64,000 nt of DNA, taken from Owenia fusiformis. Its lineage: Eukaryota; Annelida; Polychaeta; Sabellida; Oweniidae. Made by a program: the position numbers and the translations under genes. Below the pieces are notes generated by a model. That model had not been told where the DNA came from, did not search any database, and saw only the letters and a program-made list of their open reading frames with translations. Location: NCBI GenBank assembly GCA_903813345.2, contig CAIIXF020000006.1:16494348-16558347 (forward strand). The letters are read 5' to 3'. Below, in pieces: positions 12,410-24,200 of this stretch (position 1 is the first letter of the stretch; the number at the start of each line of letters is the position of its first letter).

Positions 12410-12485
12410 CTTTTCGTTCAGTGCTGCTTGTGATGCAATGCTTTGTAAGTGTGAAAGTAAGAGAGAACATTGGCATTTATATAGA
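12410..12485 (-). promoter_or_regulatory. Probable TATA box and non-coding exon 1 of peptide gene B
   Basis: The minus strand reads TATATAAAT at about 12475-12483. Roughly 65 bases downstream a consensus donor GTAAGAG (12403-12409) would end an untranslated exon at 12410. The next acceptor on this strand is the one in front of the signal-peptide ATG at 11975. The arrangement matches gene A. The transcription start itself is inferred. Confidence 0.45.
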
Positions 12486-13638
12486 AAATATTAAATGGTC
12501 TATGATTACAAAAACATAATAAATGCTACACAATGTGAAATCGCAATAAATGTACATGTTTCCTTCATATTGTGTTTCTTCGCTAGTTTCATGTTGTTCA
12601 TAATAAGAACTCAAATTAATCTCTTTTAATATTGGCAGTGTCAAAGATTTGTTTTACTGTTCAAAAATGCATGTAGGTTCGTGATACTTTTAGATTTTCT
12701 GTGGATTCTCATAGATTGCTCTTTAGATTACTGTTTTAATTTTAATTACTTCATAATAACTGATTAGATGAGACCGATTGAGCAGTAATAGCTGAACAGA
12801 TAGAAAATTACAGACACGTTTTATTGATAACGTTCTCAAAAATGCTTTCTAATATCCAATGCGTGAAGATATTATCTTCAAAATTAAAAAAAGATAGTAT
12901 CGTCATCATCTGCGTTATGAGCGTTCATATTGTTCTCCGATGACGTAAGCATGTCCAGCATATAGTCAAGCGAAAAAGTGTACCATTTTAAAATTCATCC
13001 AATGTTTGAGTTACTAAACTGACCACTTAAAGCAAAAGATACAATCTGTCAGTGAATACATAGCAAACGGTAAGTTTATTTTAAAGATCATATTATATTT
13101 ATGTAGTTAAAATGATAACATGCCATATCTCGCGTGTGCCCTGCTAACTACGCAATTTTTGTTCATGTTGAATGTTATCACATGTTACATTTTCTAGATC
13201 CCATGTTTTTGGATAACCATTTGGTTCGAAACGAATTTGTCACATTTTCATGAAAATTGTAATTTGAATGTCATACACATCTATTAGTTAATATGAATGA
13301 TATCATTGCATAGCATACTAATTTCTGTAGCAAGAACTTTGAAAGTCAGTTTTTGCCCAAGATAGTTGTGATGAATACATTTTCAAACTCATCTCCTGTT
13401 GAAACCGATCGCATAACACTATATAAATGAAGAAGATAATCTAAATGTAAAAATACTATTATTAAAAATTCCGAATCAGTATATCATCATTGATGACGAG
13501 GATTTTAAATTTAATCACTTCATATAAAGCATATCGAGAATATTTTGAAATCCTATATTTGAGAAGGTAAATTGACACATTAGTTGGAAATCGAAAACGT
13601 TGTTTACAATATTTTTAATACTTTCTTTTTTATTTTAG
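12486..13638. other. Divergent intergenic region between peptide genes B and C
   Basis: Genes B (minus) and C (plus) diverge from this stretch. A donor-like CAAACG/GTAAGTTT at 13070 on the plus strand may end a non-coding first exon of gene C, with a TATA-like CATATAG near 12958. An acceptor TATTTTAG ends at 13638, just before the gene C coding exon. No other gene is visible. Confidence 0.4.
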
Positions 13639-13667
13639 TTCTTTGATACTACTATACTTCTCCAAAG

Positions 13668-15432
13668 ATGATTCAAGCAAGAGCTGTGCTGCTACTGATG
13701 ACTGTCACCATAGCGACCGTATTGCCATCTGACGCAATAAAACACAAGAATGTAGAATGGACGTGTTTTGGAGAGTGCTTTGTCGACCCATCGCAATCAA
13801 CAGAGGAAACTAGTGATATAGAACAGCTTGCCGAGTGTACAACGAAATGCAGGTATCACTTCTGTTTCTCATGTCCAAAATAATAGAAATATAGTTTGCC
13901 ACTTTCCCCAAATTTTTAAACTTTTGGGCTCGTGGGAAGGGTAAAATTAGATTTAAAAAATTAAAATAAATTAACATGAAATTCAGTGATGTGCCCGTTT
14001 AAATCAATATATTGTCTATAGAAATCTGGAATTTTAGAAAATTTAGTACCAACCTAAAATGTCAAAAGGCCTTAGTTAAGCTTCAATGTCCTGTTTAAGA
14101 ACCCCGTTTCTTACAATTGAAAATGGATTCTAGCAAATGGAAAATGGAAAAATGGATACTCTCCCACATGAATCTACTTGTTGAGACTATTGGCAGAGTA
14201 TTGCTTGAATCCATTTTCAAAAGTAAGAATAAAACAGGGGCATTTGGCTTGCTTTTTGGAACTTTTTGTTGGCTCGATTAGGTTAAGTTTGCGTATAGTA
14301 TTCCGCCACACTTTTATCAATATTAGGGTAACTGGTCAACTCGTACCCAAGACAAGTCGTACCCAAGACAACTGGTACCCAAGACAACTCGTACCCAAGT
14401 ATATATTTTGTTTTGAATCAAGCATTGGACTGGGAATGTGAATAGATATACATATTTTAATTGTAACATACTGTTCAGAATAGTTTAAAAGTTTGAAGAA
14501 GAATTTTCGGAAGAAATTGATTTAATTTTGTGACATTTTGAGCTGAGGGTCAATTTATATTGACAATTATTTTATATTGGTCACAGATTCAGGATGTTCG
14601 AGTGAAGAGACATATATGTTTATAACCATTTTTCAAAATATTGTATGTTTATGAGTGTTTGGAACAAGTGTCAGATCTAATGTTGTAATTATATTTATTT
14701 ATATACATGTATATGTATATGTTTGACAAAAAAATGTTGAGAACAAGCGCTTCAAGCACTTCTCTTATTTAATAAAAATGCTTTACTGATCTATTGAGAA
14801 AAAATGTCGTCTAAATTCAAAAAAATATTGAGGCTTATTTGATTCACATTATAACATGAAAGCAGTACAAACTCAATTTTTTCCCTAATATGCACCCATA
14901 ATACTGAAAATAAGCTTGGGTACGAGTTGTCTTGGGTACGAGTTGTCTTGGGTACCAGTTGACTAGGAAGCAATATTAGCCCTATATTCAGTGTATGTAT
15001 TTTTCATAAACTCGAAATAATCAATGTAGATGATAGAAGAAGTAGTTGTTATTGGATTGATCTTAACAACTTTAATTCTTCTGGGAAAGTGTTATAATTT
15101 CAGTTCGCTTATAATTATATTAGGATAAAACAAGTTAACACGAAATCTCTTACATGTACGAGTCTTATCAATGTTTTCATAAATACTAAGCACGTGTTGA
15201 TTCAATAAATTCCAATCTGTTCTGTCCAATAAATTCCAATTTGAAATTCAATGATCATATTTGATTTCATTGCAGAACGCCGGGTCTTCAAATAAGAAAC
15301 TTGGAAGAATCTGGTGCTGGTGAAGAATATGGCATGTTTTCTCCAGAATTAAGAAGCTACCTCTATGTTCATGTTAAGTATGTGAATAAGGAGACACGTG
15401 AGGCAGAACATAGAACTTTCATACTCACCTAA
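13668..15432 (+). CDS. Peptide gene C: diverged member of the same secreted peptide family
   Basis: Exons 13668-13852 and 15276-15432 join in phase 2 to give 113 aa. The start ATG follows a TTTTAG acceptor by 29 bases and opens a signal peptide (MIQARAVLLLMTVTIATVLP...). The mature part has only four cysteines, arranged C-x3-C-x17-C-x3-C, a spacing compatible with a two-helix hairpin. The second exon ends in SPELRSYLYVHVKYV...LT, which aligns with the NPKKDSYIYIGFHYV...LS tail of gene A and the tail of B. No GKR site is present. Intron position and phase match A and B. A poly(A) signal AATAAA begins at 15431 and overlaps the stop codon. Membership in the family rests on the shared exon layout and tail and is less certain than A with B. 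Function unknown. Confidence 0.65.
14326..14970. mobile_element. Element whose inverted ends are 16-bp tandem repeats
   Basis: The left end carries about four copies and the right end about three inverted copies of GACAACTCGTACCCAA. Immediately outside lies an 8-base direct repeat CAATATTA (14318-14325 and 14971-14978), a good target-site duplication. The interior is AT-rich and non-coding. It sits in the intron of peptide gene C. An 8-bp duplication fits the hAT superfamily. Confidence 0.75.
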
Positions 15433-16222
15433 TAAAGACGTGAATTGGACGAGAAAAGAAGAAGAAATGTTCCTGCAAATAGGATAGATATTTGATAATT
15501 ACAATATGAGCATATAAATCAAAAGTAGAATTAGCCAGTGGCAAGCTTGCTAGCATGGACTTTCAATACGATGTTACGATGTCAATCCGGTGCAACGTTT
15601 CCTGAATATACTGTTCCAAAAACTACCCTTTGCATTCGTTTGACTTCACTTCTTAAAAGAGAGCTTCGTCTTCACTCTTTCAAACTAAAATAAACCTTTG
15701 AACTCACCGCGCCAATCAGTGTTCGTCGGCCAAATTTGACCGACGTTCTTTATATGGTCATTCCTTCTGACGTCATCGTTGAGCCCGGAATTACAAGATC
15801 TTATATTTTGTGTTATAAAGATATCTTATTAAATTATGTTGTATTCAAAAATATACCAAGTGTGTCTCAGCCAATCAGCTTAAAGCATGTTAGATCATTA
15901 ATCTATATGTATATTCACAAAAATCATTTTACAATGCATTTAATTTTTCATAATGCACCGAACTGTACTGTTGTTACAAATGGAGTGACGCAATATCATC
16001 AAAGTGCCAATGCTATAACTTTCCAACTATGTGTAACGTGTTGCATCTTTTCTACAAACTTCAGCATCAAATCAATTATTTTAATGTCCTAAAATAAATT
16101 TATAACTAAAAAATTCTAAATAGATTTCAAAGGAATATCAATTGTAACCCAACACCTCTACTTCTAAAACATATACGAGTCCAGCTTTAGGCTCCGCAGC
16201 GCGCTCTATTGTAAAAACAAAG
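15433..16222. other. Intergenic; possible promoter motifs
   Basis: Around 15712-15775 are a CCAAT motif (GCCAATCAG), TTTATATGG and a TGACGTCA palindrome (15768), a promoter-like set upstream of the small ORF at 16223. An ORF through 15736-16092 has no ATG-led recognisable product. No gene is assigned. Confidence 0.3.
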
Positions 16223-16426
16223 ATGTCAGCAAATTCAAAAGCTTTCAAAGAATGCAACAATCTTACAGAAGTATCAATAGATGAAGTGAATGATTTATAT
16301 AAAATTCAACTGATGAATGGAACGGAGATTGTTAACAAACCCTTCAAAAAGACATCAGAAATAGTTGACATTGGTCTACAGAAATCTGTATCTGAAATGA
16401 GTGGGGAAAAATTGTTAACATTGTAG
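16223..16426 (+). CDS. Possible small protein or first exon, 67 aa, unrecognised
   Basis: An ATG in good context (AAAGATGTCA) opens 67 codons, beginning MSANSKAFKECNNL and rich in acidic and lysine residues. No signal peptide, membrane segment or domain is recognised. AATAAA motifs occur near 16577 and 16641. The upstream 15.7-kb region has promoter-like motifs. It may be a real short gene, part of an old repeat, or chance. Confidence 0.2.
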   Translation: MSANSKAFKECNNLTEVSIDEVNDLYKIQLMNGTEIVNKPFKKTSEIVDIGLQKSVSEMSGEKLLTL

Positions 16427-16911
16427 TTGTTGAAGTACCAAGTAGATTCAAACCAAAAAACAATGATTACCTGTGAGGCACACTTGGTATCTTTAAATTC
16501 CATATTTTTATAATTCAGTGCCGATTTCATGTATGTATTTCTTTATCCAAATTGATAAATCCAAAGTTTCAATCTCAATAAATGTTTTTCATGTTGCCTT
16601 CTTACCAGTATTGACCAAGGGTCATGTTTGAATGGCAATATTAATAAAGAATCCTGTACCACTCTGAATTGGAAATTTAAAAGCACTCATGCATGTACTA
16701 ACCCATTCTAATAATGCAGGAAGGCGAACCTGTATGTGTATGGGTTAATACATGCACTATGTTTTTCCAATATAGAGAGATACATGATTCTTTATTCCTT
16801 AACAAAAGAATCCCTGATTCTTACTAATTACAACAGGTCTTAAACTGTAGCTGAGTGAAGAACTGGAGGTGTATACCATATTTCTTTATTTCCTGTAATA
16901 TGACCCTCGAT

Positions 16912-17110
16912 ATCAAGTCGCAACTACAGTCTCAGCTGTAGTGATGAGCCCTTGTGGCTCAGGGGTAGAACGTGTGAGTTGTGGGTCCTGGGTTCGATTC
17001 CCGTATGAGGCACTGAATTTAGCACACTCCCTCTCTTGATTATACTGTAGTATCTGGTTCGTTACGATACAGCTCCCCGAGACGAACGTGCCCTCAGGTC
17101 GTTACAGTGG
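16912..17110 (+). repeat. tRNA-derived SINE
   Basis: A tRNA-like head contains the A box TGGCTCAGGGG (16955-16965) and B box GGTTCGATTCC (16991-17001). The acceptor and anticodon stems do not pair well, so it is not a functional tRNA gene. Flanking body sequence ending CCTCAGGTCGTTACA recurs in part at 17520-17581 (CCCCAGGTCGTTACA, and a CAGCTGTAG segment also found at 16934-16942), showing that it is repetitive. Confidence 0.7.
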
Positions 17111-17599
17111 TGGTTAATAACTCGTTTTAATGAGATTTTAGTAGATCTGCATTTTAAACCATTAAAGACAAACAGTTTGTTCTATTTGATGGGATTGAAT
17201 TCTGTGTGTGATTTTCTATCAAAACAACTTTGATTTGCACAGTTATTTATCTTTATGCAAATTTTAAAGATTTTCATGTTGAAAAAGGTCGGTCTAAATC
17301 CCCATTGACATATCAGCATATCAATAAGTTCATATAGTTACATTCCAATGGTGTTTTATGTTGATCCAAATAGAACCACTTGTTAGCTCAAGAAATTAAG
17401 CGACTCTTGCTATGTGTGTCCATGTATTCTGGCCTTACCAACACTTGCTGTCATCTATTTTTCCATTTATATAAAAATGGTCAGTTACAGCGGGACGTCG
17501 TCCTCCAGAGGGGTATGGTGTACCTCGATAGCAAGTCGCTACTGCAGTCCCAGCTGTAGCGTGCCCCCAGGTCGTTACACCTTTTTACATGGATATCAA

Positions 17600-18299
17600 G
17601 TACTTCAAATTAATTACAAAACGATAAATACAAAATACAAATTGTATATGTTTTTTAATACATATTGCTAGGTTGCCACTAGAAGGATTTCAATTTCCAA
17701 CGTATATTTTCGGATAATTGAATGTCTATATCTGTAGTTGATAGTCAAGTTTTTCAAAGTCACTTATATTTTAACCATTGCTTAGCCTAGAACCTACTTA
17801 ATAAAAGTAGCGTTCCTTTGATATCAATGTTGCCCTTTGTGTTTTTCCAGGTAAATAAGGTTGCTGACCATAGTTTTCTTCAGTATTTCATATACTAAGG
17901 AAAACATCTCAATACATTCAAACTGGTTTTATCTCTATAAATTATTAACTTAGACAACGATTAATAATGACATTTTGTAAAAAAAAAACTCCAAAAATGT
18001 ATGTGACCTTTAACTGACTGTACGCGTTAACGTCAATGGTATAAATGAGCTCAAATTGTGTTCTTATAAAGCACAAATAATTCCTCTTCAATATCATATG
18101 CATTATCATGAGATATCTGTAGAGGCTGGAATGGGCCCTTAATGGAACCCGCCCTTTATAATAAAAATTGAGAAAATGTCTTTATTTATACATTTTATTT
18201 TTTCTACCCCAATGACAAATAATTTCAAGGGAAGTATTTTTTAATTCAGCAACTCTACGTTCTGTTTCTGGTTACATAGTTGAAATAGTTGTTGTTGAA
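17600..18299. other. 3' flank of the SLC28 gene
   Basis: No gene seen. The minus strand has AATAAA at 18181-18186, 114 bases past the SLC28 stop, a likely poly(A) signal. Confidence 0.5.
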
Positions 18300-21200
18300 T
18301 TAAAGATGGCACTGCTGGTCGGGACATAGTAAGAATCCTGGCCCTGATACAAAACACCTGTCGAATAAATAACCAAACTGAAATAAATACTTTATCATAT
18401 GACAGATTTAATGAGGACTTTTTAATATTTTGTATTTTATGTTTTATAAATGATTCAAAAGTGGTGTTTTGTGATTTGTTCTCATTCCAGCTATCACTCA
18501 TGTTTAATAGTAGTATTAGTAAGTTTGGCAACTCAAATATAAAGCATGCTTATATATTTAATATCATTCTAGAAGGGGGAGGGGGTACCTGCCACACAAG
18601 CTGTGAGCCAACCTGCCACGTTCCCGAGTAAAAGCGTCCTCATCGCCATTTTACTCAGATCAGCCTTCTTATTGGGCGCATACGCACTGATTACTCCTAC
18701 AACAATTCCAATGTCCATCACACTCCCGAACCCGGTCAACGTGTATGTTGTTATAGCAACAGACCTTTCCTTAATTTAAAACAAAGAAAAATAAAAGTTT
18801 ATACAGGTAGTGCATAGTGCATTTAAGTGCTGTATTACAATAAGCAGAAGTAGTCGTAGTTTCATATCTAATTCAAATGATTACCGTCATGACTCCCTCT
18901 ATGTAATATCTGTTCATTAGCTCGTAGGAGAGATATTCGTTGACGAACAGTTTAATTCCGATCAACTCTCCAACCTTTTCTGCATCTGCCCAGGTTACAC
19001 CCAAAAGGTAAGCCAGAGGACTGAGAACTTTTCCACAAATAAACTGTAATTAATTCAAATACCATTTCATGACCAGCATATCTCTATGTCTTTCTCCCAT
19101 AAGATACAATCATATTTTGGGATTGGGATTTTTGGAATCAAATTAGATTGATACACGTCAGGAGACTGAAGTAACCTATATAGTTTGGTAATGGTATGGC
19201 ACTATGGTAACCGTTTTAATTATTTTCACCTTGAAACTTAGTTCAGCCAAACCGACCCTGCCACCAATATAGGAAAGAGCAGCGTTTACAAACGTCATGA
19301 GGCCAGAGAACGCAATGATGTTGACGACAACATGGGAGATGAGCTTGATCGTAATAACTGCACCATTGCTGGCAGCATCGAGAATGTTGGAAGCCTTCCT
19401 GAAATTGAATAGACTATGTGCTACCATATATCAATCATCCGTTAGCAGGATCTCAAGATCAAGAATTTCCTTGTCTATAGAATTGATTCGGGAATTGTTG
19501 GATTTTGTATACCAAGGGAAGGGGACTATTTTTTTTAATTTCATTCAATTATCTTAGTCAACCACAATGAGAGCATTTCAGTCAGGATTTGCGTTTGGAG
19601 AATGGACCGATGACAATGGAGATCACAGAGTATCATAAGACTTACGGAATGTCTAATTTCAGATCTCCTCTCTTCGTAAGACTTTCTTCAGTCTCGGGGC
19701 AGCTTAGTTTGCTCAGTGCCAGGGCCGCCGGGGCGGACATTATAGCGGCAGAGACAACGTGGACAGGAGGTGCCTAGGAAAAGCAACATACACATAAAAA
19801 ATTGAACAAGGCATTAACATGACAAAATGTCACCACCTAAAACAATTTGGTCAATTTAAAACAAGTTGAAAAAATACCTCTTTGACTTTTTTTGACATTG
19901 AGAAGGTCATTGAAGGTCAAATGTCAAATGTAAAGTCAGATTTGAACTTCTGAGAACATGTAGATGATTTTGAAAAATAATTAAGTAAATTTGAAGCAAG
20001 TTGAAAAAAGACCTTTTTGACCTTGAAAAGGTCATTGAAGGTCAAAGGTCAAATCTAAAGTCAGATTTGAACTCCTGAGAACTTGTAAAGTCAAATTTGA
20101 ACTTCTGAAAAGATGTAGATGATTTTGAAAAAAAAAATTGGTCAATTTGAAGCAAGTTGAAAACAGACCTTTTTGACCTTTTTTGACCTTGAGAAGGTCA
20201 TTAAAGGTCAAATGTCAAATCTAAAGTCAGATTTGAATTTCTGAGAACATGTAGATGATTTTGAAAAAAAAATAAGTCAATTTGAAGCAAGTTGAAAAAA
20301 GACCTTTTTGACCTTTTTTTACCTTGAGAAGGTCATTGAAGGTCAAATGTCAAATCTAAAGTCAAATCTAAAGTCATATTTGAATTTCTGAGAACATGTA
20401 GATGATTTTGAAAAAAAAATTTAGTCAATTTGAAGCAAGATGAAAAAATACCTTTTTGACCTTTTTTGACATTGAGAAGGTCATTGAAGGTCAAATGTCA
20501 AATCTAAAGTCAGATTTGAATTTCTGAGAACATGTAGATGATTTTGAAAAAAAAAATTAGTCAATTTGAAGCAAGTTGAAAAAAGACCTTTTTGACCTTT
20601 TTTGACTTTGAGAAGGTCATTGAAGGTCAAATGTCAAATCTTAAGTCAAATCTAAAGTAAGATTTGAATTTCTGAGAACACGTAGATGATTTTGAAAATT
20701 TTTTTTAGTCAATTTGAAGCAAGTTGAAAACAGACCTTTTTGACCTTTTTTGACCTTGAGAAGGTCATTGAAGGTCAAATGTCAAATCTTAAGTCAAATC
20801 TTAAGTCAGATTTGAATTTCTGACAACATGTAGATGATTTTGAAAAAAAAATTTAGTCAATTTGAAGCAAGTTGAAAACATACCTTTTTGACCTTTTTTT
20901 ACCTTGAGAAGGTCATTGAAGGTCAAATGTCAAATCTAAAGTCAGATTTGAAGGTCAAATGTCAAATCTAAAGTCAAATCTAAAGTCATATTTGAATTTC
21001 TGAGAACATGTAGATGATTTTGAAAAAAAAATTAAGTAAATTTGAAGCAAGTTGAAAAAAGACCTTTTTGACCTTGAGAAGGTCATTGAAGGTCAAATGT
21101 CAAATCTAAAGTCAGATTTGAACTTCTGAGAACATGTAGATGATTTAGAAAAAAATTGAAGTCAATCTAAACAGTATTTGTTAAGTTATAGGAAGTTGTA

Positions 21201-24200
21201 AGAAATTGTTACAGACGCCGGACGCCAACCGCCGTCGCAAAAAAACGGAGACCATAACAATATGTCACCACTTTTGGTGGTGACATAATAACTTGATCAA
21301 AATGTCTAATTGAAGCTCTGTGATTTATCTGTTTGAGGTAAATGACACACACACGTTAAATATATTTGATGGTATTCCATAATGAGTCATTTTTGATTCC
21401 CGATATGGCTACATCTGAGACCATTTATGTTAGTCTCAGGGCTACATGTATACCGAGAAACTACAAATCTTGGGCGACTTCGGAATTAAATAGTGAATAC
21501 TATAAACCAAGAATGAAGAACTTCATCATTTAATAACCAACTTACTCCTAAACTGATGAATAGTGCAAAGACGACTCCTGAAACAGTCGAGAAGTTGGCA
21601 GTCATGACTGCGTGTAGCTCCGAATATGTCAGCTCAGGTAGCCAGTGACGAATAATCACAGCCGTTTCAACCTATTTACGACATGATATCAAATGAGCAA
21701 CTTTTGCCACTCAACCCAACTCAACGTTAGATCATAAATAATACACCGAACAAGTATATGTATCCATGTACATACCCATGTTATGAAGAAAAGGTTACAT
21801 AGTGATACCGAATATTAAAACACACTTAGGTAGCAACACAATAGAATGAACTGTGTTTTATTTCTTAGAATACCCAGCTATAACAAAGAGGAGTGCATTC
21901 TTTTTCTATTGTTTTTTTAAAATGTACAGTTGGCATTAACTATCTAAAATCAGTGTGACACAAAAGATGATTGACCGGTTCATGCAGTGCACTAAAGCTT
22001 TACTGAATATACTCTATTCACTCTTTCAATAGTTGAATAGTGAACACAAAAGAAACAAACTTTTGTACAAAACCGAGTAGGATCTATATTGCTTCATGGT
22101 ATAGATTAAATATTATTTACAAATAATGATTATTTAAAGCCAGATATAGCACGACAAATGAGTAAATGAAACACTCACTTACTCCACTGACAATTATATT
22201 TGCTGCAGCGTTAATGGATTCTATTGTCGTCGTGCCACACGTGACCTCCATTATCCAACCAACGCCACCTATCACCTTTTTCATAATGCCCACGTGGAAA
22301 AGAACTGACATCACAGAACTAAAAAAGATTGCTTGCGGGAACGCCTGAAATAATTGCAGAATCCTTAACCTTTTGTCTTCTCCTAGTACTGGCTCATATG
22401 TAGAAATTAATAAGGAAACTAGTTAATATAGTTACACCCTCCATAAGTTTGGCAACCTTAGCTCCCCCATTGAACTACGTGTTAAAGCCTCTTTACGTTT
22501 GAATTTTTATTAACTTAACCTGCGATGAAATAACGTATAATATTGATGGAAACGTAACTTGACTTTATTTCCAATACCTCCAAATTTTCCCAATTATTCC
22601 TCAATTACAATAGGTCGAAAATTGATGATTTTGCTGAATTTTTGAAAATCGTCATTCCCATGTAAACCAATGGGAAATGGAGGGTTCGGGGCAAATCAGA
22701 AATAAGGATATCTTTTCAGTAAAAGATTCAGCAAAAAAAATTATATAGAAAATTGAATTGTCTAACATTTTTGTACACTAAATCTTCAGTTTATTTGATG
22801 AATACTAAAGTTACAGCGCTTCAAAGTCGTTTTTGAAAATAATTTTTCGCCCCCTGTGTTACTTCAATGGGAGGGTTTTTTTGAAAAACAATTTTGACTT
22901 TAAAGCCGTATAACTTTGTTGAACCTGAAGAAACATATCAAATTTTGTTAAATAAAGTTAGCAAATTCAATTGCCTACCTAACTCGTATTTTTTGCAAGG
23001 ACTCGATGGATGGATATTCTGTCATATGACTTGCGGCAAACCTACCATTTCCCATTATGGAATGTCGATTTTCAAAAATTCATCAAATTTATCATCAATT
23101 TTCGACTTATTGTAATAGAGGAAAAAAAGTGAGAAAATTTGGAGGTATTGGACATAAAGTCAAATTACTTTTCCATCAATAGTATAAGTATTTTCATCGC
23201 AGGTTAAGTAAATAAAAATTCAAAGGTACATGTAAAGAGGCTTTAACACGTAGTTCAATGGGGGAGCTAAGGTTGCCAAACTTGTGGTCAAGTCAAAAGT
23301 GATTACTACTTGGTATGTCTAATAGCCTTAGAAGTACAATATCCAAACTTGCCTGGAATGCGATTGGGTGATTGGTGTAAGCTTCCCCGAACATGAATAT
23401 GGACCCAGTGTCCGAGTGCCTCAGAAAGTCTCGAAACGTATTCGCCATAGCCTCAAACAGTTTGTATCCAGACTCCCATCGTAACACTACTAGGCCAAAT
23501 ATGAACTGAAGTCCCAGGCCCCATACAACTGGTCGCCAGTTTACCTACCATAAGAATGACAAAATTAATTGTGCTCCAAATTGACAAGTTTTCGCAATGA
23601 TATGAATAGATATGATACAAATAATGCTTTTGATGAAGTATACATGTAGGTAATTAACAATGAAATAATAAATTAAGAATATCAGAAAGCCTAAGTGTCC
23701 TTATTCGAAAAAAGGCCTCGGTATACAATTGGGTATAATCAGTAATGGATTCTGTAGCATGAGTACCTTGGTTGAATGTGGAGATTTGATAAATGATGGT
23801 CGACATAACATTGGATTCCGTTGCGTACATGTACATACCTTAGTTGAATGTGTAGATTGATAAATGATGGTTGTCAAAGCAATGGATTATGTTGCATAAG
23901 TTGGATGTCCAGATTTGATAAATGATGGTTGACATAACAACAATGGATTATGTTACATAAGTACCTTAGTTGGATGTGTAGATGTGATAAACGTCAGAAC
24001 AATGATAGTCACAAGGCCAGCAAGTGATCTCAGATATTCTGGGTTTTCCTTGGCAACGAGGAAATAAAGCAAGGTTGCTATGCCAACTAATGCTAACCCA
24101 TATGCAAACCTAAAGTTGAAGTCAATTCGAAATTCAAATCATATCATTTTACAGCATAATGATTCATGTCATGTCTCAATTTATATTATATCATAATAAT

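Noticed and set aside
15736-16092. 118-aa plus-strand ORF
   Set aside because: Begins without a convincing ATG, shows no domain, and overlaps promoter-like motifs.
16945-17017. Functional tRNA gene
   Set aside because: A and B boxes are present but acceptor and anticodon stems do not pair, and body sequence around it is repeated nearby; it is a tRNA-derived SINE.
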